Positions 1 to 8,100 are shown, counted from the first letter of the stretch. The stretch is DNA of 19,087 bases from Paracoccaceae bacterium (GCA_021648225.1 JAKITE010000044.1:1-19087); one strand, 5' to 3'. Notes: generated from the sequence alone by a model not told the origin. Made by a program: numbers and translations.

Positions 1-437
1 TTCCATGGCTCTGCGCCCATATGCTCAACAAGGCTGTTGTTGATATAGTCTTCCATGGTCCAGACCGCGCCGGCGTCTTCGTTCCAGCGTGGCAGAACCG
101 TGCGCAGACCCGCAAATTCTTCGGGGCCGCCTGTATGGCAAGAAACACAGCTTTTGCCCTCGGAACCGTTGACCTCAACCCAGTCATCCAAAGCCTGATC
201 CACAAAGATCATGCCTGGATTGTCAAAATCATCCATTTGCAAGGCTTGGGTTTCAACGGTTCGATACACCCAACCGGAAATGACTTCGTCAATATCCATA
301 AAATCGGGTGCCGGTGCGCTGGTTGCAATGACAACACCGTCAATGGACAAAACAGGGGCGTGGGCCTCTGAATTGGCAAATCCGGTGGACAGCGAAAGCG
401 CTGAGATTGCTGCACACAGGGTCGTTATTTTTTTCAT
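1..437 (-). CDS. soxA: SoxA, c-type cytochrome subunit of the SoxXA complex (partial, N-terminal part)
   Basis: Visible are 145 codons from the ATG at 437-435; the rest runs off the left edge. The protein opens with an export signal (MKKITTLCAAIS... to about residue 22-27) and carries a haem-binding CVSCH at residues 97-101. SoxA pairs with SoxX in the periplasm and couples thiosulfate oxidatively to the SoxYZ carrier cysteine. In diheme SoxA proteins the N-terminal CxxCH lies at about this position, so I infer the diheme type; the catalytic C-terminal haem would be outside the window. A strong ribosome-binding site (GGGGAGGA, about 450-443 on the minus strand) fixes the start. It follows soxZ by 25 bases in the same operon. 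The family call is firm from context plus motif; the diheme inference is less certain. Confidence 0.93.
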   Translation of the reverse strand, partial: MKKITTLCAAISALSLSTGFANSEAHAPVLSIDGVVIATSAPAPDFMDIDEVISGWVYRTVETQALQMDDFDNPGMIFVDQALDDWVEVNGSEGKSCVSCHTGGPEEFAGLRTVLPRWNEDAGAVWTMEDYINNSLVEHMGAEPW

Positions 438-462
438 TATTGATTCCTCCCCTAGAGTTCGA

Positions 463-792
463 TTATCCGATGGTGATGTCTTTGGAGTCGGTGTAAACTG
501 ATCCGTCATCATCAAGCCATGTGAATGTGAAAGTGCCCGCTTCTTCAATCGTTGCTTCGAATTGGAAATACGGGTTGGTCGAGATCGCGCCGTGCAATTC
601 GGCGGTGATTACATTTTCACCGTTGAAATCGCAGGTAAACGTGTTGATGATCGAGCGCGGAATGGTGTTGCCGTCGCTGTCTTTGCGACGTCCGGATTCC
701 ATGATGTGCGAGATCAGTGATTTGATTTCGAATGCTTCGCCAGCTGCTGCTGAGCGAGGGACACGAACGCGTGGTTTTACATTTTCAGCCAT
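463..792 (-). CDS. soxZ: SoxZ, thiosulfate-oxidation carrier protein subunit
   Basis: A 109-residue protein starting MAENVKPRVRVPRSA, the usual length and opening of SoxZ, with the conserved central stretch KSLISHIMESGRRKDSDG. It has no signal peptide, as expected, because SoxZ is exported as a heterodimer riding on the Tat signal of SoxY. SoxYZ carries sulfur intermediates on the SoxY C-terminal cysteine between SoxXA, SoxB and SoxCD in the periplasm. The start is set by the ATG at 792-790, with AGGAG about 7 bases upstream. soxY ends 21 bases before it and soxA follows after 25 bases, so the three are clearly one transcription unit. Confidence 0.96.
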   Translation of the reverse strand: MAENVKPRVRVPRSAAAGEAFEIKSLISHIMESGRRKDSDGNTIPRSIINTFTCDFNGENVITAELHGAISTNPYFQFEATIEEAGTFTFTWLDDDGSVYTDSKDITIG

Positions 793-813
793 TGTTCTTC
801 TCCTGTTTTTAGC

Positions 814-1233
814 TCAGCCGCCGCAGCCGCCGATGGTTACTTTTACATTTACCGTGGCCTGGGCAAAGCTGCCATCCGCCATTTTGGCAATTGCGACCAG
901 ATCCTGGGTGCCGGCAAGGCGACAGCGGGTTGATGCGCTGGATGCGCCCGAACGCGGGCCGAAAGCAAATTTAATCACATCGGCTGCCGGGTTTCCGGCG
1001 GCAAAAATAGCTATTTCTGTTGCACCATCCGCAGAAACAGAAATTGGCACTGTGTTGCCGTTTTCAGCAATTTCCGGCGCGGTTAGCACCACGCCGCCTT
1101 CAGCAATATCGGCACCGCCGGTAAAGGCTGCGATTGCATCCTCAAGAGGTCCGGCAAAGGCCTGGAAAGGCATCGCAACAGCAACTGCTGCGCCTGCGCC
1201 AATCACCAAGGCATCCCGTCTGGTATAATTCAT
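814..1233 (-). CDS. soxY: SoxY, sulfur carrier protein with C-terminal GGCGG arm
   Basis: The 139-residue product begins with a twin-arginine signal (TRRDALVIGAG, about residues 4-14, then a hydrophobic stretch to about residue 28), so it is exported folded by the Tat system. It ends in the SoxY signature GGCGG at residues 135-139. C137 is the residue to which thiosulfate and its oxidation intermediates are covalently attached, known from the Paracoccus protein. The body is an immunoglobulin-like beta fold in this family. GGGAG about 8 bases before the ATG supports the start. It lies between soxX (42-base gap) and soxZ (21-base gap), and forms the SoxYZ heterodimer with the latter. Confidence 0.97.
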   Translation of the reverse strand: MNYTRRDALVIGAGAAVAVAMPFQAFAGPLEDAIAAFTGGADIAEGGVVLTAPEIAENGNTVPISVSADGATEIAIFAAGNPAADVIKFAFGPRSGASSASTRCRLAGTQDLVAIAKMADGSFAQATVNVKVTIGGCGG

Positions 1234-1275
1234 TCTAGTCTCCCGTTTTATTTGGTAGGTTCCGAAAACGTCGGA

Positions 1276-1734
1276 TTATTCTGTTAAGGTCAGCAGATAT
1301 GCCAGAATGTCTTCGACATCTTGGGCCGCAAGAATAGACTTGCCTGCAAATTTTTCGAGCGTCCGCACACCGGCTTCTTCGACGTAAAAAGCTGGCATGA
1401 TCGTGCCGTCAAAGGTGTTTTTGGAATTGGTCAGAATTCCGCGCAATTCGGCCTCGGACCAGTTTGCGCCGACACCGTCAAGCGGTGGGCCAACTTCGCC
1501 GTGGAAACCCTGATCCGACATGTCGCTGTTGGCGTGGCAGGCAAGGCAATTGCCCAATTTGCGGTTTTTGAATAGCAACGCACCGTTTTCTGCATCGCCG
1601 GCAACTCCGGTTAAAGATGTCTCGACAGCGCCATATTCAGAATAAACAACATCGTTCGGAGTTACCTCCTGTGCGAATGTTGTTGATGCTAAAGTAGCCG
1701 AAAAGCACGCAGCGAGAAGCGTGATATGTTTCAT
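1276..1734 (-). CDS. soxX: SoxX, monoheme cytochrome c subunit of SoxXA
   Basis: This 152-residue protein has a Sec signal peptide (MKHITLLAACFSATLASTTFA, about 21 residues) and one haem c site, CLACH at residues 63-67. A likely methionine axial ligand is M113 in TIMPAF. This is the normal size and layout of SoxX, which receives electrons from SoxA when thiosulfate is joined to SoxY. The start ATG at 1734-1732 has GGGAGG about 7 bases upstream. It is separated from soxW by about 135 bases that contain a long inverted repeat, so soxX probably has its own SoxR-controlled promoter as well as read-through from soxVW. That regulatory role is inferred from related sox loci. Confidence 0.96.
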   Translation of the reverse strand: MKHITLLAACFSATLASTTFAQEVTPNDVVYSEYGAVETSLTGVAGDAENGALLFKNRKLGNCLACHANSDMSDQGFHGEVGPPLDGVGANWSEAELRGILTNSKNTFDGTIMPAFYVEEAGVRTLEKFAGKSILAAQDVEDILAYLLTLTE

Positions 1735-1869
1735 TCAGAATCCTCCCTAAAGATCCGTTTCTTGTAGTTATTAATATTTTTCTTAATTGCTAAACCCGCA
1801 AAAATCAATAACGAATGCGCATATAAGAATGCATATGCGCAATTTTCTTTCTTGTGCAGTGCAATATCT
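1735..1869 (-). promoter_or_regulatory. soxW-soxX intergenic region with candidate SoxR operator
   Basis: This AT-rich gap holds a perfect 9-base inverted repeat, TGCGCATAT (1816-1824) and ATATGCGCA (1833-1841), with an 8-base spacer. It also contains the partial direct repeat GAATGC at 1813-1818 and 1827-1832. In Paracoccus pantotrophus and relatives the soxW-soxX gap is one of two SoxR binding regions, so this repeat is the natural operator candidate. It lacks a following T-run on either strand, which argues against a terminator. A minus-strand promoter for soxX is expected between the repeat and 1735, but I cannot place -35/-10 boxes with confidence. Confidence 0.6.
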
Positions 1870-2442
1870 TTAACGATCTAACTGTGTTTCCAGCATCCTG
1901 GCGTGGTATTTCTGGAAATGTTCGTCGGTGTTATAGCCCTCGAGCAGCACCCAGTTCAGCATATTTAGGGTCATGAATTTGCCAAAAGCACCGGGCATTA
2001 CCGCTACAATCGCCTCGGAAGCATCCGCCGAATCGGTGATTTCATCATCAATAAAAAGGATGGTCGGTGTGAAAAATACCCCCCATTTTTTGATCATATT
2101 GCGTTCGGATAATACTTCTCCGTCAAAATCGGTGATTTCCAGATCGCCAAACATATTGATCTGCACAAAGTAGAATTCATCATTCAAAATCCCGTTGATT
2201 TCGGGGATGGGGAAAATTTCATTATGCATCTGGTCGCAATAAATACAGCCCCGTTGCTCAACAATGATGGCCAGCCGTTTGCCTTGTGCTTGCGCATCAG
2301 CCAGATCTTCGCGCATGTCCAGAAATGTGTCGTTCAGCCATTCGGGCTTGTGTAACCCGTCATCGCCCAGGGGCACTTCTTCTGCGCTAACCAGCAGCGG
2401 TGTGAATACAAGCGCGGCGGCCAGCAGGATGGATCGTAGCAT
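1870..2442 (-). CDS. soxW: SoxW, periplasmic thioredoxin-like protein
   Basis: The 190-residue product has a signal peptide (MLRSILLAAALVFTPLLVSA, about 20 residues). A thioredoxin fold follows with the redox pair C66-I-Y-C69 in RGCIYCDQ and the cis-proline region FFTPTILF. It probably takes electrons from the membrane transporter SoxV and keeps periplasmic Sox components reduced. The start ATG at 2442-2440 has AAGGAG about 7 bases upstream and lies 10 bases after the soxV stop, so the two are co-transcribed. The active-site sequence is very similar to that of SoxS across the divergent promoter (GCIYCDQ against GCVYCEQ), suggesting both are SoxV clients. The name rests on position and family. 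Confidence 0.9.
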   Translation of the reverse strand: MLRSILLAAALVFTPLLVSAEEVPLGDDGLHKPEWLNDTFLDMREDLADAQAQGKRLAIIVEQRGCIYCDQMHNEIFPIPEINGILNDEFYFVQINMFGDLEITDFDGEVLSERNMIKKWGVFFTPTILFIDDEITDSADASEAIVAVMPGAFGKFMTLNMLNWVLLEGYNTDEHFQKYHARMLETQLDR

Positions 2443-2452
2443 AAATATCTCC

Positions 2453-3199
2453 TTATTTGATCATGGAAAGCAGGCCGGGAAAGGTATCAATCAGCCAGCC
2501 GGAAATTCGGTTGATATTGCCGGTGGCAATCAGGGCGGCAAAAATCAGCAGCATAACCCCCATCAGTTTTTCGACATACTGCATCAGTTTCATGTGGCGT
2601 TGCACCCAGCGCAGAAACGGGCCGGAAAACAGTGCCACCAGAATAAACGGAAAGGTCATGGCCGCGCCGTAAACAAAGAACAGCTTGCCGCCCTCGATCA
2701 CGCTATCGGTTTGCATGGCGATAAAGGTCATGGTGGCAAGAAACGGCCCGGCGCAAGGGGTCCAGCCAAAACCAAAGGCCAGGCCAATTGCATAAGACCC
2801 GGCATAGCTGGCCGGTTTAACGTTGGAGGTATCTATTTTGGCTTCGCGATACAGGAAAGGGATGCGGATAACGCCCAGAAAATGCAAACCGAATACGGTC
2901 AGGATAACCGCAGCCGCATAAGACATATAATCCATGTATTCACCCAGCGCGCGACCAAAACCGGCGGCCAGCATACCCAGCATGACAAAAATGGTAATCA
3001 CACCAAAGGCAAAAAACACCGCGCTGATGATCAGCCTTGCCCGTGCGCCCTTGGCGATTTCGTTTTCCGAGGTCAGCTCCTGCATCGAAAGGCCAGCCAT
3101 ATAGCTGAGGTAAAACGGCACCATCGGTAAAATACAGGGTGATAAAAACGACAGCAATCCGTTGATTACCGCAGCAGCATAACTTGCTTCAAAACCCAT
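2453..3199 (-). CDS. soxV: SoxV, CcdA/DsbD-type membrane electron transporter
   Basis: A 248-residue integral membrane protein with about six hydrophobic segments and the two conserved cysteine-proline sites of the CcdA family: C22 in LSPCILPMVP and C149 in GWTPCAGP. These cysteines pass electrons from cytoplasmic thioredoxin across the inner membrane to periplasmic thioredoxins, here SoxW and probably SoxS. The length and motif spacing are normal for CcdA/SoxV. It is the first gene of the minus-strand sox operon and lies head-to-head with soxS across a 78-base regulatory gap. The ATG at 3199-3197 is preceded by AGGAT, an acceptable ribosome-binding site. A general CcdA role in cytochrome c maturation is possible, but the location favours SoxV. 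Confidence 0.94.
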   Translation of the reverse strand: MGFEASYAAAVINGLLSFLSPCILPMVPFYLSYMAGLSMQELTSENEIAKGARARLIISAVFFAFGVITIFVMLGMLAAGFGRALGEYMDYMSYAAAVILTVFGLHFLGVIRIPFLYREAKIDTSNVKPASYAGSYAIGLAFGFGWTPCAGPFLATMTFIAMQTDSVIEGGKLFFVYGAAMTFPFILVALFSGPFLRWVQRHMKLMQYVEKLMGVMLLIFAALIATGNINRISGWLIDTFPGLLSMIK

Positions 3200-3277
3200 G
3201 TAAAAATCCTATCCTTGCAAATTAAGTGATTCTATGGGAATCATATTTCAATATATATATATGTAAAGGAATTCGAT
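3200..3277. promoter_or_regulatory. Divergent soxV / soxS promoter-operator region
   Basis: This 78-base AT-rich gap must hold promoters for both the soxVWXYZA operon and soxSR. Three symmetric elements stand close together. TGATTC (3227-3232) and GAATCA (3238-3243) form an inverted repeat with a 5-base spacer. ATATT (3243-3247) and AATAT (3250-3254) form another with a 2-base spacer. An alternating AT tract follows at 3251-3262. In related bacteria SoxR binds the soxS-soxV gap, so one or more of these is the likely operator. The AT tract may overlap the -10 region of soxS. Which element is used cannot be decided by eye. Confidence 0.65.
3265..3270 (+). promoter_or_regulatory. Ribosome-binding site setting the TTG start of soxS
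   Basis: AAAGGA ends 7 bases before the TTG at 3278-3280. Starting there gives a complete signal peptide with arginines in its n-region. The next in-frame ATG (residue 13) would remove that region and has no comparable site upstream. Confidence 0.65.
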
Positions 3278-3667
3278 TTGGGCCGGTTTTGTCATCTGAT
3301 ACGCTTGTTTTTTATGGTTACGGTTGTTGTCGGCGCCTCAAGCGCTGCGCGCGCGCAGGTGCAATTATTGATGCTGGACGAGGTCGGTTGTGTGTATTGT
3401 GAGCAATGGACCGAAGAAATTGGCGACGCCTATCATAAAACTGCCGAAGGCAAAATTGCGCCATTAATCCGCATAGACATTAGCGATGAATTACCCGAGT
3501 ATATCACATTGGATTCGGTTGGCATATATACGCCGACTTTTATATTATTGGTGGACGGACAAGAAACCGGCCGCATCACCGGATACCCCGGTGAGGATTT
3601 CTTTTGGTGGATGCTAGAGGTTATGTTAGAGAAATTACCGGAACAAACGGAGCTGGAAGGAAGCTGA
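3278..3667 (+). CDS. soxS: SoxS, periplasmic thioredoxin-like protein
   Basis: This 129-residue protein starts at a TTG and has an export signal (MGRFCHLIRLFFMVTVVVG... to about residue 26). A short thioredoxin-like domain follows with C38-V-Y-C41 in VGCVYCEQ and the cis-proline stretch YTPTFILL. SoxS homologues are periplasmic thiol-disulfide proteins that act on the SoxYZ carrier cysteine and help keep the Sox system active. It is encoded divergently from soxV. Its TGA stop overlaps the soxR ATG (ATGA at 3667), so the two are translationally coupled. The short length, about 100 residues after the signal, is normal for SoxS. Confidence 0.9.
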   Translation: MGRFCHLIRLFFMVTVVVGASSAARAQVQLLMLDEVGCVYCEQWTEEIGDAYHKTAEGKIAPLIRIDISDELPEYITLDSVGIYTPTFILLVDGQETGRITGYPGEDFFWWMLEVMLEKLPEQTELEGS

Positions 3668-4026
3668 TGTCTTTCCCTACGATTACCGACGATATGTCGG
3701 AAGAAACGATTGAGGGCGTGCTTGAAAGCGCCAAATCCGCGACCGATTTTATGAAGGCTCTGGCCCATGAAGGCCGGTTGATGATCCTTTGTCATTTGGT
3801 AACCGGTGAAAAATCGGTGACCGAGCTGGAAAACCTTTTATCCAGCCGTCAGGCGGCAGTCAGCCAGCAACTGGCACGGTTGCGGCTGGAAGGGCTGGTA
3901 AATTCGCGGCGCGATGGCAAAGCAATTTATTATTCGCTGGGGGATGCAAAAGCCGCGCAAATGATTGAATTGCTTTATACAATGTTCTGCACATTTGACG
4001 AAGAAATCAAGATTCCGGCGGCTTGA
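3667..4026 (+). CDS. soxR: SoxR, ArsR/SmtB-family sulfur-responsive repressor
   Basis: The product is 119 residues from the ATG at 3667, which overlaps the soxS stop and follows GGAAGG. It is a winged-helix ArsR-type protein: helix-turn-helix with its recognition helix near residues 60-77 (SRQAAVSQQLARLRLEGL) and a beta-hairpin wing at about 80-91. Two cysteines, C42 (LMILCHL) and C108 (MFCTF), sit where the BigR/SqrR/SoxR subgroup carries the pair that reacts with persulfides, releasing DNA. It is therefore expected to repress the sox genes in the absence of reduced sulfur compounds. Likely targets are the inverted repeats in the soxV-soxS and soxW-soxX gaps. A longer open frame upstream is rejected because it lies inside soxS. 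Confidence 0.94.
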   Translation: MSFPTITDDMSEETIEGVLESAKSATDFMKALAHEGRLMILCHLVTGEKSVTELENLLSSRQAAVSQQLARLRLEGLVNSRRDGKAIYYSLGDAKAAQMIELLYTMFCTFDEEIKIPAA

Positions 4027-5078
4027 TGTTCGGAATTGCTGAACCGGTATTGGCGGCATTGGCAGGTTTGATCGGCGGCGTTTTGCTGGGGTTTGCCGGT
4101 GGTTATTCGCGGTTTTGCACCTTGGGTGCTATCGAGGACGCGCTTTATGGCAATGATTTTGACCGGCTGCGTATGTGGGCTTTGGCTTTGGCTGTTTCGA
4201 TAGCTGCGGTTTTCGGGTTGGTGGCGGTCGGGCAGGTTGATGTGCTGGCCTCGTTCCAGTTTACCCAGGCTTGGAACCCGGCAGCATTTATTGTTGGCGG
4301 TTTGATGTTTGGCTATGGCATGGCGCTGTCGGGCAATTGCGGTTTTGGCGCATTGGTGCGCATGGCCGGTGGCGATATGCGCAGTTTTGTCATTATTCTG
4401 GTGATGGCGATTTCCACCTATATGGCATTGGGCGGGCCAACCGCAGTGTTGCGAAATTTGCTGTTTCCCCCCAAAGAAGCCACCGCTGAAATCCCGCAAA
4501 GCTTTGCTTATTTGTTCAGCAATCTTACCGGGATTTCGCCGCTGGTTCTGGCACTGGTTATTGCTTTGGTTTTTGCAATGCTGGCCTTTTCAGGGGCAAA
4601 ATTTCGCCATTCCAAAACCATGGTTCTGGGGGGGGTGCTGGTCGGGCTGGCGATTATTTCAGGCTGGTGGTTTACCACCTATCTTTCGCAAAACAGTTTT
4701 GCGGTAATTCCGGTTGAAAGCCATACATTTGTCGCCCCTTTGGGGGATTCGGTATTTTATCTGATGACCTCCACCGGTAGCAGTTTGAATTTTGGCATCG
4801 GGTCGGTGGTCGGGGTAATTATTGGCGCTTTTATCGGTGCCAAAATCAAGGGCCGGTTCCGCTGGGAAAGCTGTGATGACCCCCAAGAATTGCGCCGCCA
4901 AATTCTGGGTGCGTTTCTGATGGGCACCGGCGGCGTAATTGCGCTGGGCTGCACCATCGGGCAGGGGCTGACGGCGATGTCTGCGCTAACCTATGGCGCG
5001 CCTTTGGTAATGATTTCGATTTTCGCCGGTGCCGCCTTTGGTTTGCGTCAGCTGATCCGCGGCTTTAACGCCGCCTGA
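4026..5078 (+). CDS. YeeE/YedE-family sulfur-compound permease (SoxT-type)
   Basis: This 350-residue protein is almost wholly hydrophobic, with about nine or ten membrane segments. It has the three conserved cysteine sites of the YeeE/YedE (TsuA-like) family: C31 in GGYSRFCTLG, C105 in LSGNCGFG and C309 in LGCTIGQG. In the studied YeeE these cysteines line the path for thiosulfate uptake. Copies linked to sox genes have been called SoxT and tied to signalling to SoxR. The ATG at 4026 overlaps the soxR stop (ATGA), so it belongs to the soxSR operon. A TTG one codon earlier is possible but unnecessary. Substrate (thiosulfate or another sulfur species) and direction are inferred, not shown. Confidence 0.88.
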   Translation: MFGIAEPVLAALAGLIGGVLLGFAGGYSRFCTLGAIEDALYGNDFDRLRMWALALAVSIAAVFGLVAVGQVDVLASFQFTQAWNPAAFIVGGLMFGYGMALSGNCGFGALVRMAGGDMRSFVIILVMAISTYMALGGPTAVLRNLLFPPKEATAEIPQSFAYLFSNLTGISPLVLALVIALVFAMLAFSGAKFRHSKTMVLGGVLVGLAIISGWWFTTYLSQNSFAVIPVESHTFVAPLGDSVFYLMTSTGSSLNFGIGSVVGVIIGAFIGAKIKGRFRWESCDDPQELRRQILGAFLMGTGGVIALGCTIGQGLTAMSALTYGAPLVMISIFAGAAFGLRQLIRGFNAA

Positions 5079-5191
5079 AAACCTCAAATTTGAATGAAAA
5101 CGTAAAAAATTAACCTCTTGCAGGCATTCGTTAACCATAATTACACGTTTAAGGCGTTTTGTGGGAATTCATTTAATCAAGGTGATATAAC
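5079..5191 (+). promoter_or_regulatory. Leader/promoter region of the polyketide synthase gene
   Basis: This 113-base gap is AT-rich and has no clear intrinsic terminator after the permease gene. It contains a palindrome TCAAATTTGA (5084-5093) and two TTAACC elements (5110-5115 and 5131-5136). The second reads TTAACCAT, matching the CtrA half-site of alphaproteobacteria. TTGCAG at 5118-5123 could be a -35 box, but no convincing -10 box follows at 17 bases. GGAATTCA (5164-5171) forms an inverted repeat with TGAATTCC (5193-5200), which overlaps the start codon. These are suggestive only. Confidence 0.35.
5179..5185 (+). promoter_or_regulatory. Ribosome-binding site setting the GTG start of the PKS
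   Basis: AAGGTGA ends 6 bases before the GTG at 5192-5194. The KS domain begins about a dozen residues after this start, as in other type I synthases, so no further upstream sequence is needed. Confidence 0.7.
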
Positions 5192-8100
5192 GTGAATTCC
5201 TCCGATTTCGGGCCAGCCAAACCAGAACATTCCCATAACGAAGTGGTCATTACCGGATACGGGGTGCGTTTGCCGCAGGCCGCGGGAATTGATGCTTTTT
5301 GGCAGGTTTTGCAGGATGAAAAATGCATAATTTCCGAAATTGGCGCGGACCGGTTTTCCAAAGAAATGTTTTACCATCCTGATCCGGCCGCCAAGGGCAA
5401 AACCTATTCGGTGGCGGCAGGGCAGCTGGATAATATCTGGGAATTCGATGCGGCGTTTTTTGGTATTTCCCCGCGCGAAGCCGAACAGATGGACCCGCAA
5501 CAGCGTCTGTTGCTGGAAGTCACCGCCGAGGCATTGGCCGAGGCCGGCCTAACCAATGACAGCTGGAATCGCGAAAAAACCGGTGTGTTTGTCGGGGCCT
5601 CCAGCTCCGATTATTCAACCGGTTTTGCCGGAGACCCCGACGGGCTGGATGCTCAGTTTATGCTGGGCAATACCCTGTCGGTTATTTCCAACCGGCTGGC
5701 CTATTATTTTGATCTGAAAGGGCCAAGCTATACGGTTGATACCGCCTGTTCATCATCTATTTTCGCCATGGATCAGGCGGTCGAGGCCTTGCAAAGCGGC
5801 AAGATAGAAACCGCCATTGTCGGCGCGGTTAACTTGCTGATCTCGCCGATTCCGTTTGTCGGATTTTCACGGGCCTCGATGCTTTCACCTGACGGGCTTT
5901 GCAAGGCGTTTGACAAAGGCGCCAATGGCTATGTGCGGTCCGAGGGTGCAGTGGTATTTGTGTTGCGGCGCATGGATGTGGCCCGAAAAAACCGCGATTG
6001 CCTGCGTGCGGTTATCCATGCCACGGCGGTAAATTCGGATGGGCGCACGGTTGGCATGTCGATGCCGTCATCTCAGCGCCAGCAGGAATTACTGCAAGAT
6101 ATTCGTGCCAAAAACCCGTTTGACCTGAACGATCTGGCCTTTCTGGAGGCCCACGGCACCGGCACCCCGGTTGGGGACCCGGTCGAGGCCAACGCAATAG
6201 GCAATGCTTTTGCAGCACCGCGCGGCACGGCCTTGCCGATTGGATCAGCCAAAAGCAATTTTGGCCATCTGGAACCGGCATCGGGGTTGGTGGGCATGTT
6301 AAAGGCAGTGCTGGCATTGGAAAAAGGCGTGTATCCGGCCAGCCTGCATATTGCTGAACCAAACCCATATATTGATTTTGAAGGGCTTAACCTGTCTCTG
6401 GCAACCAAACCGGTGATTTTGCCGGAACGCAACCGGCCATGGCTGGCGGGGGTTAATTCATTTGGCTTTGGCGGCGCAAATGCCCATGTGGTGCTGCGCC
6501 AATTATGGCAACATGAAAAAACCCAACAACCCGATCTGGTGCCGCGCAACCAAAACCTGTTGCTTAGCGCCAATTCAAACGACGCTTTGCAGGTGTTGGC
6601 TCAACAATACCATGACGATGTGTTAACCGGTGATCAGGCTGCTTTGAAAATCAACAATGCCATTTATCGCCGGGAAAAGCACAGCCATAGTGTTGTGGCG
6701 CTTGGCGGCTCGGTTTCTGAAATCAAAACCGGCCTAAAGGGGTTTTTGACGCAATCCAAAAGCGCGGATTATGTTTCTGGCCAGACCAAAAGCCGCATTG
6801 GCAAAATCGGATTTGTGTTTTCTGGAAATGGGGCGCAATGGCCGGGAATGGCGCGGCATCTTTACCAGACATGTTCCGATTTTCGCGATGTATTTGACCA
6901 GGTTTCAGACCTGTTTTCGGCCCAAAGCCCCCATGATTTGCGCGGCTTGCTTTTTGACAAGGATTTTGAATCAGAACTGGGCGATTCCCCCCTGACCCAG
7001 CCGTTGGCTTTTGCCATTCAGGTGGCTTTGTCCGACAGTCTGGTAAATGCCGGTCTAACCCCGCAAGCCGTAATGGGCCATTCCGCCGGAGAAGTGCCAG
7101 CGGCCTATGCGGCGGGGATCATTTCGCTGGCTGACGCCGTGCATCTGGTGCGGTCCCGGTCAGCTGCGCTGGCGGGGTTATATGGTAAAGGCGCCATGGC
7201 GGCAGTGTTGGCGGGGGCGGATGTTTTACGCAAATGTCTGGCAGAATTCGGTGAAACCGAAATTGTGATCTCCGCCGAGAATTCCAGCCGTTCAAGCAGC
7301 ATTTCCGGCCCGCTGGAACAGCTTGAGAAATTTGCAGGTTTTGCCCGTAAACAACGGATTGCGGTAAAAATTCTGAATATCCCGTACCCGTTTCACAGCC
7401 CCGTGGTTGAGCAAATCAAAACCCGGTTGCTAAAGGACATCGCCGGTTTATCGCCGGTTTCCAGCGATGTGCGATTTTATTCCTCCTCGCTGGGCCGGCA
7501 GGTTCAGGGTGATCGCCTGAATGCCGAATACTGGTGGCATAATACCCGAAACCCGGTTTTGTTTCACCCAACCATTGCGGCAATGGTGGCAGACGGGTTT
7601 GATATTATTGTCGAGATTGGCCCCAAAAGTATTTTGCGGAATTATGTGATGGATTCGCTGGAAAGCGGTGCCAGTATCGGGTTTGTCGAAACCATGTCGG
7701 CAAAGCAAACCGATGACAGGTTAATTGCAAAAACCGTGGCACGGGTGTTGGTTGCGGGGGGTAAAATCGACCGGTTGCGGTTTCACGGGCCACAGATTGC
7801 CTATTTTGCGGGGCTGCCCCTGATTGCGTGGCAGAAAAATAATTTTCGCATTCAGCCAAGCCCTGCCGCCGTTGATACTTATGGGCGAACAGGTTGCCAC
7901 CCCTTGCTGGGCAACCAGATGCAAGGGGAATCCGGTATCTGGCACAACCGGCTGGACCCGCGCAAAACCGGCTGGCTTGCGGATCATGTGGTTGATGGCA
8001 GCATTGTGTTTCCGGCAACCGGTTTTGTGGAAATGGCCTTGGCCGCCGGGCGGCAGGCGCTGGCGGTATCGCAGATTGAATTGCTGGATATGGAGCTTTT

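Noticed and set aside
521..1228. 235-codon open frame on the plus strand opposite soxY and soxZ
   Set aside because: It is antisense to two conserved sox genes that have strong ribosome-binding sites, and its protein has no family features.
2264..3130. Long open frame on the plus strand opposite soxV and soxW (288 codons)
   Set aside because: It lies wholly antisense to two well-supported genes. Its translation is His/Gln/Lys-rich with no domain, and it has no ribosome-binding site or operon partner.
3251..3262. Alternating AT tract as a microsatellite or repeat element
   Set aside because: It has only six AT units within an AT-rich promoter. It is more simply part of the promoter or operator DNA.
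3604..3666. Extended upstream start for soxR
   Set aside because: It would use a TTG inside soxS with no ribosome-binding site. The ATG at 3667 has GGAAGG upstream and gives the family's usual N-terminus.
5059..5074. GCGGC/GCCGC hairpin at the end of the permease gene as a terminator
   Set aside because: The stem lies inside the coding sequence and is followed by CTGAAAACC, not a T-run.
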